Assembly: GCF_014211975.1 (NCBI RefSeq)
Contig: NZ_CP060084.1
Span: forward strand, 744,001-808,000
Direction of reading: 5' to 3'
Source: Teredinibacter haidensis
Lineage (GTDB): Bacteria; Pseudomonadota; Gammaproteobacteria; Pseudomonadales; Cellvibrionaceae
DNA length: 64,000 nucleotides
The notes under the pieces were generated by a model, which saw only the letters and a program-made list of their open reading frames with translations, searched no databases and was not told where the DNA came from. A program made the position numbers and the translations under genes. Shown one piece after another: positions 27,674 through 38,124 of the stretch (position 1 is the first letter of the stretch; each line of letters opens with the position of its first letter).

Positions 27674-30600
27674 TTATCCGCCTTTTATCAAGCGGCACCC
27701 AGGCCCGATAATGTGACTTCTTCCTCCACTACTTGGGGCCACTTGTATTTGTGTGCCGATTCTTTCTTTTAAAGCTGAAACATGTGAAATAACGCCGATC
27801 AGCTTCCCTTCCTGTTGTAGGCTCGAGAGTGTTTCAAGGGCCGTGTCCAGCGCTTCTTCATCTAAAGTACCAAAGCCTTCATCAAGAAAGAGAGAGTCGA
27901 CTCGAACATTCTTGCTTGCCATATTTGAGAGCCCCAAGGCTAGGGACAGGCTGACAATAAAACTCTCGCCTCCGGAAAGATTTTTGGTGGAGCGAATCTC
28001 GCCAGCCTGATAGTTGTCGATCACATTAAGTTCAAGCGGTTGGTTTTCATCTCGAACTAAGAGGTATCGGTCGGTCATTTTTTGCAATTGCCGATTAGCA
28101 TGGCTGATCATTATTTCAAAGGTCATCCCCTGGGCAAAATTCCGATATTTTTTCCCGTCTGATGAACCGATAAGCTCGTGGAGAAGATCCCATCTTTCGC
28201 ATTCTCTCTTCTGTAAATTGATGGCCTTGAAGCGAACTCTCTGCTCTTGTTTTAGGCTGTCGTTGTCCGTAAGTTTTCGCTGAATACCGCCTATTTCTTG
28301 CTGGAGCTCTCGCAGATTTTCCATCGAGTCAGCCAGTGCTTTTTTGAGATCGTCCAGTGATTCATCCGTAATGTTCTTCCCGCTTTCCGTTGCCAATAAA
28401 CTTCTCTTTTCTCGCTCTCTTGAGCCAATCTCTGCCTTCTCGTCCGAAAGTGCTTGTGATTGTAGTGTCAAATGTTTGCGTTCGTGTTCTTCGAGGTAAG
28501 CCGATTGATAGCGTTCTTCATCGCTAAAACCGGCGGTGTTTAAACGCCCGCGAAAGCAGGTCTCCGTATGCGTTAACACGATCTCCCTAGCATCGATCGC
28601 CTTACCCCATTCGCTGATCTTTGTTGTTAGTTGAGAGAGATTTTGGCTCGCCGTTGATAAAGCTCTGCGGGCACTGTCCACTTCGTTCTCCGAAGCTTCT
28701 ATGCACGAGGAAAGGCGAGTTTCTTCTTGGTTTGTATCCTTGTTTCCAAATATCTGTAGCCGTTCCAGGGAAAAGGACTCTCTTTCCCGCTGCAATTCAG
28801 CAAGGTTTTTTCGATAGCTATTAAGGCTTTCTTCGGTTTGAATAAGCGCGTTTTCTCTATGGTGAATTTGTATTTCAAGTGCGGATATTACTTTTTCAAA
28901 CAGGGCTCTTTCTTTACTTCTTTCCTGCCACTGGTCTCGACGCAGGGTCAGTTGCGCCATCGTTGCGTCGATGTGTTCTATCAATAGCACTTCCATCCCG
29001 AAACGCTGTATTTTTTGCTGTAATTCTTCGTGTAGCTCTTCCTGTTGCTGGAGACTGTTGCCAGTTTCTTTTCTCAGCCGTTCGAGTTCTTGTACGGCTG
29101 AATCCTTTGTGTGGGTGGCAGCCTGAGCTTCGCGTTCGCTATTGGCGACGACATCTCTGGCATTGGTAAAGGATTCACGTAGTGCGTGCAACTCTTTTTC
29201 AATTAACTCTGCCGCTTGTATGGTGTGGGTGGTGAGAGAGAGTTGGGCCTTGTTTTTCTCCAGAAGAAGTTTAAGTGCTTCCTTCCGGTTGAGGTCTGCG
29301 GGAAAAGCTTCTGGTGCGAAAGGTAACTCTGCACAATTTCGGTGAATTATCTGGCTGGCATTGTCAATTTCCCGAAGGCACTCCTGTTGCGATGCGGCAA
29401 TTTGCTCAAGATCTTTTTCCTGCTGAGCCAAGGTTACGTTGAACTCGGTAAGTTGGTGCTGTAACGTTTTTAGTTCAGCCCGTACGGCGCTTAGTTGCTG
29501 CTGGGTATCGTCAGGCTTGGGAACATTCCCTTCGGCATAGGGGTGGGATTCTGCACCGCATAGGGGGCAGGGATCACCGTCGTTGAGCTGGTGGCGGGCA
29601 GCTTCCAGGTCATCGATTTTCTTGAGTAATACTAGCTGGGTTTCCAGGTGTTTCAGCTCTGTTTCCAATGTTGCTTGCTTGTGGGTTTGAGATATCAGCG
29701 TCGCTTTTATCTGATCCTGCATGCTTTGGAGTGAGTCTTTACGTTGCTCGAGAGTTTCATTCCTCTGCTCAGCATTTGCGTGCGCCTGAATAGCGTCTTG
29801 CGCTTTAGCAATAAGATCATTTTGCGCAATTAGTGACGTTTGTTGTTCTCGCCAATGGGCTGAGTCTTTCCGTTCAAGGGTATCGAGTAACTCATTTTTT
29901 TTCTCTTCCCCTTGCTTTTTGATCGTGTCCAGATCTGTTTGTGCTTTTCCTAGTTGAGCATTCCGGTTTTCGCAGGCTTTAATATTGGTCTGACACCGAG
30001 TCTCCGCTTGTTCAGCCTCTTGAGATTTTCTGGAGAGCTGATCCCTATTGGCTTTTAAGGTTTCAAACCGGCTATGTAAAGCTGCAAGTTGTTCAACTAG
30101 TACGCTATCCTCTTTGGAAGCTTCCAGTAGCGACTTTAGTTCTTCTGTTGCACCTTGTTTATTGATTAATTCATTGGTGTCGATTGTCTGCTGCGTTTTC
30201 AGTGCATTAAGCGACTTTGACAATTCTGCGATGGAGTCGTTTGCTGTTTTCATTGGCGAGCTTTTCTCGGCAATTTTTAAATCCAGCTCGCGAACCTTAC
30301 GTATGACCGGCAGCGCTTGCTGCTGTTCCGCCTTCCTTGCTTCTAGGTGTTCCGTTGTTGTTGCCATTGTTTCTTCCGCTTGCTTTGCGATATCGGCGCA
30401 AGTGGGAAGGGCATTCTGGCAGGTGCGCAGTGAGCTTCTGTCAACATCTTGTTCCTTGCGAACAGCGGTTAACGCTGCATAATCGGCCGCAAGTTCGAGC
30501 GCCATGTTGGCGAGCCGCAGGCGTTCTTTCTCTGGCGCAAAAGCGTGCAACCGGATCTGTAATTCGTCCTTTGCCAGATCGAGCTGTTTTATTTCTGATT

Positions 30601-31366
30601 CAAGCTGAACCATACTTTTCAACCAAGTAATGGCCGTATTTTTTTGATTAATCGAATTGCCAAGCTGTGTGTCCTGTTGTGCTTTTTGATCCAGGCTCTC
30701 GCTAAGTTGATGTTCCTCTTCCGGTGTTAGGAGCTGTATTCCGGCCAGTTCTGCCTGTAGTGTCTCCAAGTTTTTGCGCTCTAGCGCGCGGCGTTCATGA
30801 ACGTGAATGGATATTTGGCTGTAAATCTCTGTACCGGTTATTTGTTCCAGAATTGGCGCTCGGTCATCAGATGTAGCCTGCAGAAATGCAGAAAACCCGC
30901 CCTGGGCCAGTAACATGGACCGGGTGAAACGGTCGAAATCCATACCAGTAGCAGCCTCGATCCGATCGGCTACGCCCTTAATCTTGGCTTCAAAAATTTC
31001 GCCAGAATCGGCGTTTGCTATCTCATGCTTAGGGCTCTGCAAATCACCTTCTGGCTTTCTACGCGCTCGGTGCTGACTCCAGTGGCAACGAAAATGCCCG
31101 GCCTGGGTTTCAAAAGTGACTTCAGCAAAGCACTCACCGGTTTGGCGGGACATGATCTCGTTCGTGCTTTTGGTAACTTTGGCGAGACGAGGGGTGCGGC
31201 CATAGAGCGCGAGGCAAATAGCATCGAGAAGGGTTGTTTTTCCCGCACCTGTAGGGCCTGTAATAGCAAAAATACCATCGGAGGCAAACGCCGGGTGAGA
31301 AAGGTCGATCTCCCATTCTCCCAGCAATGAGTTTAAGTTTTTGAATCGTACCTGCAATATTCTCAT
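27674..31366 (-). CDS. sbcC: Exonuclease subunit SbcC
   Basis: 1230 residues. SMC-like ATPase of the SbcCD (Mre11-Rad50-type) nuclease, which opens hairpins and processes double-strand ends. The N-terminal half has Walker A (GPTGAGKTTLLDAI) and the Q-loop. A long coiled coil contains the zinc hook CPLCG near residue 600. The C-terminal half carries the signature NLSGGESF and Walker B/D loop (LFLDEGFGTLDEE). Start is 12 bp after sbcD, forming an operon. Length is in the normal range. Confidence 0.96.
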   Translation of the reverse strand: MRILQVRFKNLNSLLGEWEIDLSHPAFASDGIFAITGPTGAGKTTLLDAICLALYGRTPRLAKVTKSTNEIMSRQTGECFAEVTFETQAGHFRCHWSQHRARRKPEGDLQSPKHEIANADSGEIFEAKIKGVADRIEAATGMDFDRFTRSMLLAQGGFSAFLQATSDDRAPILEQITGTEIYSQISIHVHERRALERKNLETLQAELAGIQLLTPEEEHQLSESLDQKAQQDTQLGNSINQKNTAITWLKSMVQLESEIKQLDLAKDELQIRLHAFAPEKERLRLANMALELAADYAALTAVRKEQDVDRSSLRTCQNALPTCADIAKQAEETMATTTEHLEARKAEQQQALPVIRKVRELDLKIAEKSSPMKTANDSIAELSKSLNALKTQQTIDTNELINKQGATEELKSLLEASKEDSVLVEQLAALHSRFETLKANRDQLSRKSQEAEQAETRCQTNIKACENRNAQLGKAQTDLDTIKKQGEEKKNELLDTLERKDSAHWREQQTSLIAQNDLIAKAQDAIQAHANAEQRNETLEQRKDSLQSMQDQIKATLISQTHKQATLETELKHLETQLVLLKKIDDLEAARHQLNDGDPCPLCGAESHPYAEGNVPKPDDTQQQLSAVRAELKTLQHQLTEFNVTLAQQEKDLEQIAASQQECLREIDNASQIIHRNCAELPFAPEAFPADLNRKEALKLLLEKNKAQLSLTTHTIQAAELIEKELHALRESFTNARDVVANSEREAQAATHTKDSAVQELERLRKETGNSLQQQEELHEELQQKIQRFGMEVLLIEHIDATMAQLTLRRDQWQERSKERALFEKVISALEIQIHHRENALIQTEESLNSYRKNLAELQRERESFSLERLQIFGNKDTNQEETRLSSCIEASENEVDSARRALSTASQNLSQLTTKISEWGKAIDAREIVLTHTETCFRGRLNTAGFSDEERYQSAYLEEHERKHLTLQSQALSDEKAEIGSREREKRSLLATESGKNITDESLDDLKKALADSMENLRELQQEIGGIQRKLTDNDSLKQEQRVRFKAINLQKRECERWDLLHELIGSSDGKKYRNFAQGMTFEIMISHANRQLQKMTDRYLLVRDENQPLELNVIDNYQAGEIRSTKNLSGGESFIVSLSLALGLSNMASKNVRVDSLFLDEGFGTLDEEALDTALETLSSLQQEGKLIGVISHVSALKERIGTQIQVAPSSGGRSHIIGPGCRLIKGG

Positions 31367-31378
31367 CGAAAGTCTTTT

Positions 31379-32626
31379 CTAATCCGCTCGCACATCTTGT
31401 TCGTAAAGAGACGTGAGTGTTTCCTGGTAAGCTCGGAGTAATTCCGGCCGCTGCTCATCGGGCACGCCATGTACGGCGAGACACCTGTCGAACACATCGT
31501 TTACATTCAAATCATCCAGGGTTTCGTCTTCTTGGGTTTTGCCCAATATACGGTCGATGATGCGGGCATTCTTAACACGCAAAATTTCGATTCCCGTACT
31601 GGCGATCACGGTATCTAGGCGATCTCGTAAATCCCCGATGATTTCATCGCCATCGTAGATGATCTCGATCCATGTCTGCGAGTTTGTTAACGAGAGTTCG
31701 AGAATGCGTTTTTCAATGCTTTCCCAGTCGCCCTTAATACGCTCAAGCGGTTGAAATAGGGGTACGTCAATTTGTTGGATTGGCACGTTAGTGCTTTGAT
31801 AGTCGGCATGATGCTCCAGTTGGATTCGGCAAACGCACTTTTGCTGTTTTGCTTCACCAAAGCCCATGGGTATCGGCGAGCCGCAATAACGAATATGTTC
31901 AAATCCACCGACTTTTTGCGGTACATGTAAATGCCCAAGCGCAACATAATCAAATGAATCCGGGAAAATAGTTGCGTTGACATGCGCTAGCGAGCCCACG
32001 TAAAGCTCGCGCACGCCGTCGCCGTCAATGGTTTGTCCACCAGCCGTGAAGAGGTGCCCCATACCCACAATGGGTACTTTTACTTCGAGTTCATTGTTTT
32101 TTTGATCTGCTACAGCAGCTATAGCGCTGTAGTGGCTACGAATGCCTTCGAGCAATTTTTGCTCTTTATCTTCAATGCTCTCGCCGGCCTCGGCTATTCG
32201 AATATCTCTATCCCGCAGATAGGGTACAGCGCAAACGATAAGTTCTGGCTTACCCTGAGCATTGTTAAGAACCAGTACTTCCTCTTCCATATTCTCCGAT
32301 AGGTTACCGATCACATGTACATCCAGCACTTTGAGCAGCGCCTTGGGGGCGTTGAGAAATGAAGGTGAATCGTGGTTGCCAGCAATTACCACCACATGTC
32401 GACAATCGGAAGCGGCTACGCGACACAAAAAGCGGTAGTAGAGTTCCTGGGCGCGATTGCTCGGGGCGCTGGTGTCAAAAATATCACCGGCAACCAGGAG
32501 GGTATCGATTTCGTCGCGCTCAATTATCTCTGCCAGCCAGTTTAGAAAGGCTTCAAATTCCTGGTAGCGCTTTTTGCCGTAAAGAGTTCGGCCTAGGTGC
32601 CAGTCGGATGTATGCAGAATTCTCAT
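31379..32626 (-). CDS. sbcD: Exonuclease subunit SbcD
   Basis: 415 residues, full length. Mn-dependent nuclease subunit of SbcCD. Metallophosphoesterase motifs are in order: DWHLGR near the N-terminus, AGDIFD, AGNHDSP, and the later ALGHLHVPQ. A capping domain follows. First gene of the sbcDC operon, with 12 bp to sbcC. Confidence 0.96.
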   Translation of the reverse strand: MRILHTSDWHLGRTLYGKKRYQEFEAFLNWLAEIIERDEIDTLLVAGDIFDTSAPSNRAQELYYRFLCRVAASDCRHVVVIAGNHDSPSFLNAPKALLKVLDVHVIGNLSENMEEEVLVLNNAQGKPELIVCAVPYLRDRDIRIAEAGESIEDKEQKLLEGIRSHYSAIAAVADQKNNELEVKVPIVGMGHLFTAGGQTIDGDGVRELYVGSLAHVNATIFPDSFDYVALGHLHVPQKVGGFEHIRYCGSPIPMGFGEAKQQKCVCRIQLEHHADYQSTNVPIQQIDVPLFQPLERIKGDWESIEKRILELSLTNSQTWIEIIYDGDEIIGDLRDRLDTVIASTGIEILRVKNARIIDRILGKTQEDETLDDLNVNDVFDRCLAVHGVPDEQRPELLRAYQETLTSLYEQDVRAD

Positions 32627-32848
32627 AAATATCGCAGTTCCAATGCATCGAGATACGGATTTATTAAATGCTTAATTATTAAACCTAGACGGTGGGAGTT
32701 TGAACTCACAGTGATATGGACCTTTTTCAAAAACCGGGCTGTAGGTTTAGCTGCAACCAAGCCTGAATATTGTTTTATTAAATTGCGGGGATTTGTCTAA
32801 ACCCTACAGCTTTTTTTGCACTAATTTTTCAGGGTGTTAAGTGTGTGT

Positions 32849-34828
32849 CTATAGTGCAAATACCCGCTGGTAAAACCTAAGCTCTTCATCGAGCATGGTT
32901 TTTATATTGTGCGCATTGCGAAAGCCGTGGCCTTCATCGGCAAAGGTGATATAGCGGACTTCCAACCCTTTTTCTTTTACGGCACTCACCATGGCTTCTG
33001 CCTGATTTGGAGGTACGACTTTGTCTTCCAGGCCCTGAAAGACCAGCAGTGGACAGTTTATCGTATCGACAGAATGAATTGGTGAAAGTGCCAGATAGCG
33101 TTTCTTCTCTGTTTTGTAATCACCAATAAGTTTGTCGAGATAGCGGGCCTCAAATTTATGGGTGTCGCGCACAAGCGTTTCTAAATCGCCAATACCATAA
33201 AGACTGACTCCAGCATTGAATCGGTCGGTAAAGGTGAGCGTGGCCAGAACGGTATAGCCGCCCGCGCTGCTACCTTTGATTATCAGCTGCTCAGGGTTTG
33301 CCCAGCCTTGCTCAACGGCATAGTCTGCGGCGGCACAAACGTCTTCCGTATCGAAGACACCCCAGTTGTAGTGAAGGGAATGACGGTACTCTCGGCCGAA
33401 GCCGGTACTGCCCCGATAGTTGACGTCGATAACGGCAAATCCTCTGCTCGTCCAATACTGAATTTTTAGATTCAGCGAGTTTTCTGTTGCGCCTGTTGGA
33501 CCTCCGTGACAAATAACGATTAAGGGTGGTTTTCCAGTGATGGAGTCGTAATGTGTACTTGTCGGGGCATAGTAAAAGCCGTAGGCCGTTTCGGCTTTAG
33601 TGTGGCCAGTAGCAAAGTGTATGGCTTGAGGCACGGAAATATCTGAACGGTTTAGCGGTAAGGCCTGATCGATTGCGCTACGAAGCAGACCGTTTTTAAA
33701 ATGATAGATGTTCGGCAGCGTGATTGGAGAGGCGCCAACAAAGGTTGCCTGACCGTTGCTACAATCGACGCCGTGGATCACACTGAGTTCGCATGCTTGC
33801 TTGAGGAGCAGATATTCTGTGCTGGGTGGTGAAACGGCGAGATTTATTTTTGCCAGTTTCCAACTACCATTCGCGCTAAAGGTGGCCAGTATTTCACTGC
33901 CATTTAGGAAATCGTAGGTGGACATACGAAATGTCCACTGTGGGGTAGCGCATTCGGCCTTCTCTTCGGTAACAGCCGCAGCCACTACATGGTTATGATC
34001 AAAATGTACGGCGGCAATGCGGTAAAGGTTCCACCAATTGTTGCGGTCGGAAGCAAAAAACAAATCACCGTTAGGGCTAAAGCGAGGTTGGAAAATACTT
34101 TCGTGATGGTTGCCAGCAATTTTTTTTGCGTTGGCCTGACTAAACTGGCCCTTGCTGTCGCGTTTACATAACCAAAGCAGGGTTGCATCCCAGGGCATAT
34201 CCGGGTGGTTCCAGCATAGCCAGGCGAGGTAGTTGCCACAGGGAGAAACAATGGGGTTTGAATAAAAGTCATCGCCTTCGGCAATAATACTTAATGGCTG
34301 GCTGCGATCGAAAGGAATTGCTGTTAGCCGCGTGACGGGCTCTTTGTCGCTTTTGTTAAAATGCTGTTCGCAAACAGCCAATAGCCGCTCGCCGTTGGTG
34401 TCTGCGATAATATCGGCAAAACGTAGGCTGGAGGTCTCTTCATCGCTGAAGGGAGTGTTGCTAGACGTGAGGGCTTCGGGTGTAAATGTCGATTGCTCAA
34501 GATTCGTCCGATAGATCTGTTGGTCATCGGCTAATACAAAAAAGAGCGAGTTCCCTTCCAGCCAGTAGCTGCCGCCTCCATATTCATGCACCTTCGATTT
34601 TGCACTGAGAGGGCGAGGTAAAAGACACTTTGCCGGTTCAGATTGTGGCGCATCGAGAGCTTTTTGCATAATCGCCACTCGGCCTTTTTCGTCCGGCAGA
34701 GTTTGTAGCCAGAAAAGCTGGTTATTGTGAATACAGGGCTCACTCAAGCGCGGCGTTTTTCCGGCAACTATTTCTGCTGAAATGTCTGAAGGCCAGCCGC
34801 CGTAGCTGCGTTGTTGTTTGGAATCCAT
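32849..34828 (-). CDS. S9 family (prolyl oligopeptidase-type) serine peptidase
   Basis: 659 residues, no signal peptide, so cytoplasmic. The first 400 or so residues form a beta-propeller-like region that limits access to peptides. The C-terminal alpha/beta-hydrolase domain has the nucleophile in KGSSAGGYTV (Ser521), a candidate Asp in QGLEDKVVPP and His in EGHGFRN, with the oxyanion-region CHGGPTGATE. This is the S9C/acylaminoacyl-peptidase type, so it probably trims short or N-blocked peptides. Divergent from tilS, 65 bp apart. Confidence 0.92.
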   Translation of the reverse strand: MDSKQQRSYGGWPSDISAEIVAGKTPRLSEPCIHNNQLFWLQTLPDEKGRVAIMQKALDAPQSEPAKCLLPRPLSAKSKVHEYGGGSYWLEGNSLFFVLADDQQIYRTNLEQSTFTPEALTSSNTPFSDEETSSLRFADIIADTNGERLLAVCEQHFNKSDKEPVTRLTAIPFDRSQPLSIIAEGDDFYSNPIVSPCGNYLAWLCWNHPDMPWDATLLWLCKRDSKGQFSQANAKKIAGNHHESIFQPRFSPNGDLFFASDRNNWWNLYRIAAVHFDHNHVVAAAVTEEKAECATPQWTFRMSTYDFLNGSEILATFSANGSWKLAKINLAVSPPSTEYLLLKQACELSVIHGVDCSNGQATFVGASPITLPNIYHFKNGLLRSAIDQALPLNRSDISVPQAIHFATGHTKAETAYGFYYAPTSTHYDSITGKPPLIVICHGGPTGATENSLNLKIQYWTSRGFAVIDVNYRGSTGFGREYRHSLHYNWGVFDTEDVCAAADYAVEQGWANPEQLIIKGSSAGGYTVLATLTFTDRFNAGVSLYGIGDLETLVRDTHKFEARYLDKLIGDYKTEKKRYLALSPIHSVDTINCPLLVFQGLEDKVVPPNQAEAMVSAVKEKGLEVRYITFADEGHGFRNAHNIKTMLDEELRFYQRVFAL

Positions 34829-34893
34829 AGTGATCGAGCCCTTAATTGCGGGTATATTGCCTATTTAAATGACAGGAAACACACTTTTCCATT

Positions 34894-36237
34894 ATGGCTT
34901 CCGTTTTTCAAGCACTGGAACATCTTAAAGCACAGCTCGGCAGCGCTCGACACCTGTGGGTAGGTTACAGCGGTGGACTGGATTCCACTGTTTTACTTCA
35001 GCAATTGGTGCAGCTCGGTTTTAAAAATCTTACAGCTCTTCATGTTCACCACCAACTGTCGGGACATGCCGATAGTTGGGCGGAACACTGTCGCAAACAG
35101 GCGGAGCAGTGGGCTTGTGACTTTAAGAGTGTTCGAGTAAGTGTTGATCTTCAAGGGCGTGGGCTGGAGCAGGCGGCTCGCGATGCGCGCTATCGCGTAT
35201 TTAATACGCTGGCCCAGGCGGGCGATATTGTACTGACGGCGCATCATGCCGGTGACCAGGCGGAGACCTTTCTTTTTCGGTTGCTGCGTGGCGCCGGGCT
35301 TAAGGGCTTGGCCGGTGTGCCGAAGCAGCGGCCGCTTGACGCTAGGGATAAGAACAGTGCGTTGCTGCTGCGCCCTTTCTTAACGATGCATCGCTCTGCG
35401 ATTCTCTCTTATGCCCAGGATAAACAGTTGCGCTGGATTGAGGACGATAGTAATTCCAATACTGACCTGGACAGGAACTACTTAAGACATAAGCTGGTTC
35501 CCGTAATGGAGCAACGCTGGCCCAATGCGGTGGCGCGTATCGAGGCGAGTGCAGATTTACTACAGCAGAGTGGTCGGTTGCTGGATGAGTATTTGGCCGA
35601 AGACCTCAATGTTTGTGATCTTCGGCCGGAGAGGCTTGGGTGTAGCCTGAGCCTTGATAAGTTCACAGGCTTTTCCTGGTTGCGACAAAAACACCTGCTT
35701 CGCTACTGGCTCGTTCAGAATCACTATCTCTTGCCGGGACAACAACAACTTGAACAGATTCAGTATTTAATTTCCGCCGCCGATGACGCCAATCCTGAGG
35801 TCAGCTGGGGCGGCTCCTCGACGGCGGGCTCACCAGGCTGTAGCTTTTACCGTTTTCAATTGCGGCTGTACTTGTTGCCGCGAATGCAAAAGGCGGGAAA
35901 AAACACATTTTCATGGAATGGTGAGAGCATCTGTGGATTGGGTGGTGGCTTTGTGCTGGGTGGAGAAAAAGCCGCGTTCGGCTTGGCCGCAGGAGACTAC
36001 GAGATTCGGTTTCGCAGCGGCGGAGAGCGCTGTCGGCCCGAGGGTAGAGATAAATCGCAAACGCTAAAGAAGTTGCTGCAAGAGTATCGCCTGGAGCCTT
36101 GGCTGCGCGACCGGGTGCCGTTGATTTATCACGAAAACATGCTGGTGGCCGTAGGAGATTTGTGGTTGTGTAAAGGGGGCGGTGAGCCGGGCGGGTATCA
36201 GCCGAGATGGTACTATCAGCCTCAATCTCATGTATAA
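34894..36237 (+). CDS. tilS: tRNA(Ile)-lysidine synthetase
   Basis: 447 residues. It modifies C34 of the CAU-anticodon tRNA-Ile to lysidine using ATP and lysine, allowing AUA decoding. The PP-loop SGGLDSTVLL is at the N-terminus, followed by HVHHQL and TAHHAGDQAET. The C-terminal tRNA-binding domain ends RFRSGGERCRPEGR and LKKLLQE. It lies just upstream of pyrG as in pseudomonads. Confidence 0.95.
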   Translation: MASVFQALEHLKAQLGSARHLWVGYSGGLDSTVLLQQLVQLGFKNLTALHVHHQLSGHADSWAEHCRKQAEQWACDFKSVRVSVDLQGRGLEQAARDARYRVFNTLAQAGDIVLTAHHAGDQAETFLFRLLRGAGLKGLAGVPKQRPLDARDKNSALLLRPFLTMHRSAILSYAQDKQLRWIEDDSNSNTDLDRNYLRHKLVPVMEQRWPNAVARIEASADLLQQSGRLLDEYLAEDLNVCDLRPERLGCSLSLDKFTGFSWLRQKHLLRYWLVQNHYLLPGQQQLEQIQYLISAADDANPEVSWGGSSTAGSPGCSFYRFQLRLYLLPRMQKAGKNTFSWNGESICGLGGGFVLGGEKAAFGLAAGDYEIRFRSGGERCRPEGRDKSQTLKKLLQEYRLEPWLRDRVPLIYHENMLVAVGDLWLCKGGGEPGGYQPRWYYQPQSHV

Positions 36238-36477
36238 ATCACATTGAGTCAAAAGGCACTTTCTGGTAATCTGGCGCCCCATCTCGGGGGCACTCTCCGT
36301 TTGCAAAAAAGTTAGCCAAATCCATGCGCTATACTTCTGCAAACAATCAATTTAGCTCCCTCAATTCCGTTTCAAAAGTGCTTAGGCAGTGCGTTTATGT
36401 GCGATCATTTTTCACCGGTCTTTGTGTGTAAAAGTGTGCCTGTGCCAGTGATTTAAACAGTCGATTTAAGGGTTTCA

Positions 36478-38100
36478 ATGACTCAGTATATATTTGTTAC
36501 CGGCGGCGTTGTGTCGTCATTGGGGAAAGGTATTGCATCTGCTTCGCTGGCAGCAGTACTCGAGGCGAGAGGCTTTAACGTCACCATTCTAAAGCTGGAC
36601 CCCTATATTAATGTCGATCCAGGGACTATGAGCCCTTTCCAGCACGGTGAAGTGTATGTGACTGAAGATGGTGCCGAAACCGATCTGGACCTTGGGCATT
36701 ATGAGCGTTTTATTCGATCAAAGATGACTAAACGCAACAATTTCACCACCGGACGCGTCTATGAGACTGTGTTGCGTAAAGAGCGTCGCGGAGACTATTT
36801 GGGTGGAACGGTGCAGGTCATTCCACATATTACCGACGAAATCAAACGTCGCATTCTCAGTGGTGGTGATGGTTACGATATTGCACTGGTGGAAATCGGT
36901 GGAACTGTGGGTGATATCGAATCACAACCGTTTCTGGAAGCCGTGCGTCAGTTAAAAGTAGAAATGGGCTCTCAGCGTGCTTTGCTGATGCATTTGACCC
37001 TGGTGCCTTACATCGCTACGGCCGGTGAAACCAAGACCAAGCCTACTCAGCACTCGGTCAAAGAGCTGCGTTCTATTGGTTTGCAACCGGATATTCTGTT
37101 GTGCCGTTCCGAGCAGGAAATTGATATAGATTCACGCCGTAAAATCTCCCTGTTCACCAACGTTGAAGAGCGCGCAGTTGTACCGCTAGCTGATGCCAAA
37201 TCTATCTACGCCATCCCTCAAATTCTGAAGAGTTTTAATCTCGACCAGATCGTCCTGGAAAAGTTTAACCTAGATGCCCCGGAAGCAGATTTGAGCGAGT
37301 GGAACCATGTGTTGGAGTTGGAACTCAATGCCACGAAAGCGGTTACAGTGGCGATGGTTGGAAAGTATATGGATTTGCTGGATGCCTACAAATCCTTGAA
37401 TGAAGCGCTAACACACGCCGGGTTGCATGCTGGCGCTGATGTGAATATCAACTATATTAATGCTGAAGATATTGAAGAGCAGGGGACCGGAATTCTTGCT
37501 GATGCAGATGCCATTTTGGTGCCTGGTGGTTTTGGTGAGCGTGGGCTGACAGGGAAATTAATGTCTGTTCAATATGCACGCGAAAACAACGTGCCCTATT
37601 TGGGAATCTGCCTGGGAATGCAGTGCGCGGTGATTGAATTCGCACGAAATGTGCTGCAACTGGAAGCGGCTAATAGTACGGAGTTTAACCCGAAAACACC
37701 TCATCCGGTTATCGCCTTGATTACCGAGTGGGTTACGGCCGAAGGCGATAAGGAAACCCGCGACGAATCATCTGACCTGGGTGGCACCATGCGTCTGGGG
37801 GCTCAGGAATGCCACCTTGAAAAAGGTTCAAAGGCTTCCACTATCTACGGCAAGGATTTAGTTGTAGAGCGTCATCGCCATCGTTTTGAGGTAAATAACA
37901 CCTATCTGGATCAGTTGCGCCAGGCGGGACTGCGTATTGGCGGCTGGTCTGCCGACGATACTTTGGTCGAAGTGGTCGAGCTACCAGATCACCCCTGGTT
38001 TGTCGCTTGTCAGTTTCACCCGGAATTTACGTCCACTCCGAGGGATGGTCATCCGTTATTCTTAAGTTACATCAAAGCCGCCATGGTCGCACACGGCTAA
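36478..38100 (+). CDS. pyrG: CTP synthase
   Basis: 540 residues, full length. It converts UTP to CTP with glutamine as nitrogen donor. The N-terminal synthetase domain begins TQYIFVTGGVVSSLGKGIA with the nucleotide loop, and contains LKLDPYINVDPGTMSPFQHG. The C-terminal class I glutamine amidotransferase has PGGFGERG and the nucleophile in LGICLGMQC (Cys378), with the final His/Glu in FHPEF. It is followed 24 bp later by kdsA and then eno, probably one transcript. Confidence 0.98.
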   Translation: MTQYIFVTGGVVSSLGKGIASASLAAVLEARGFNVTILKLDPYINVDPGTMSPFQHGEVYVTEDGAETDLDLGHYERFIRSKMTKRNNFTTGRVYETVLRKERRGDYLGGTVQVIPHITDEIKRRILSGGDGYDIALVEIGGTVGDIESQPFLEAVRQLKVEMGSQRALLMHLTLVPYIATAGETKTKPTQHSVKELRSIGLQPDILLCRSEQEIDIDSRRKISLFTNVEERAVVPLADAKSIYAIPQILKSFNLDQIVLEKFNLDAPEADLSEWNHVLELELNATKAVTVAMVGKYMDLLDAYKSLNEALTHAGLHAGADVNINYINAEDIEEQGTGILADADAILVPGGFGERGLTGKLMSVQYARENNVPYLGICLGMQCAVIEFARNVLQLEAANSTEFNPKTPHPVIALITEWVTAEGDKETRDESSDLGGTMRLGAQECHLEKGSKASTIYGKDLVVERHRHRFEVNNTYLDQLRQAGLRIGGWSADDTLVEVVELPDHPWFVACQFHPEFTSTPRDGHPLFLSYIKAAMVAHG

Positions 38101-38124
38101 AATCGCCGCCCAGGAGATACACAC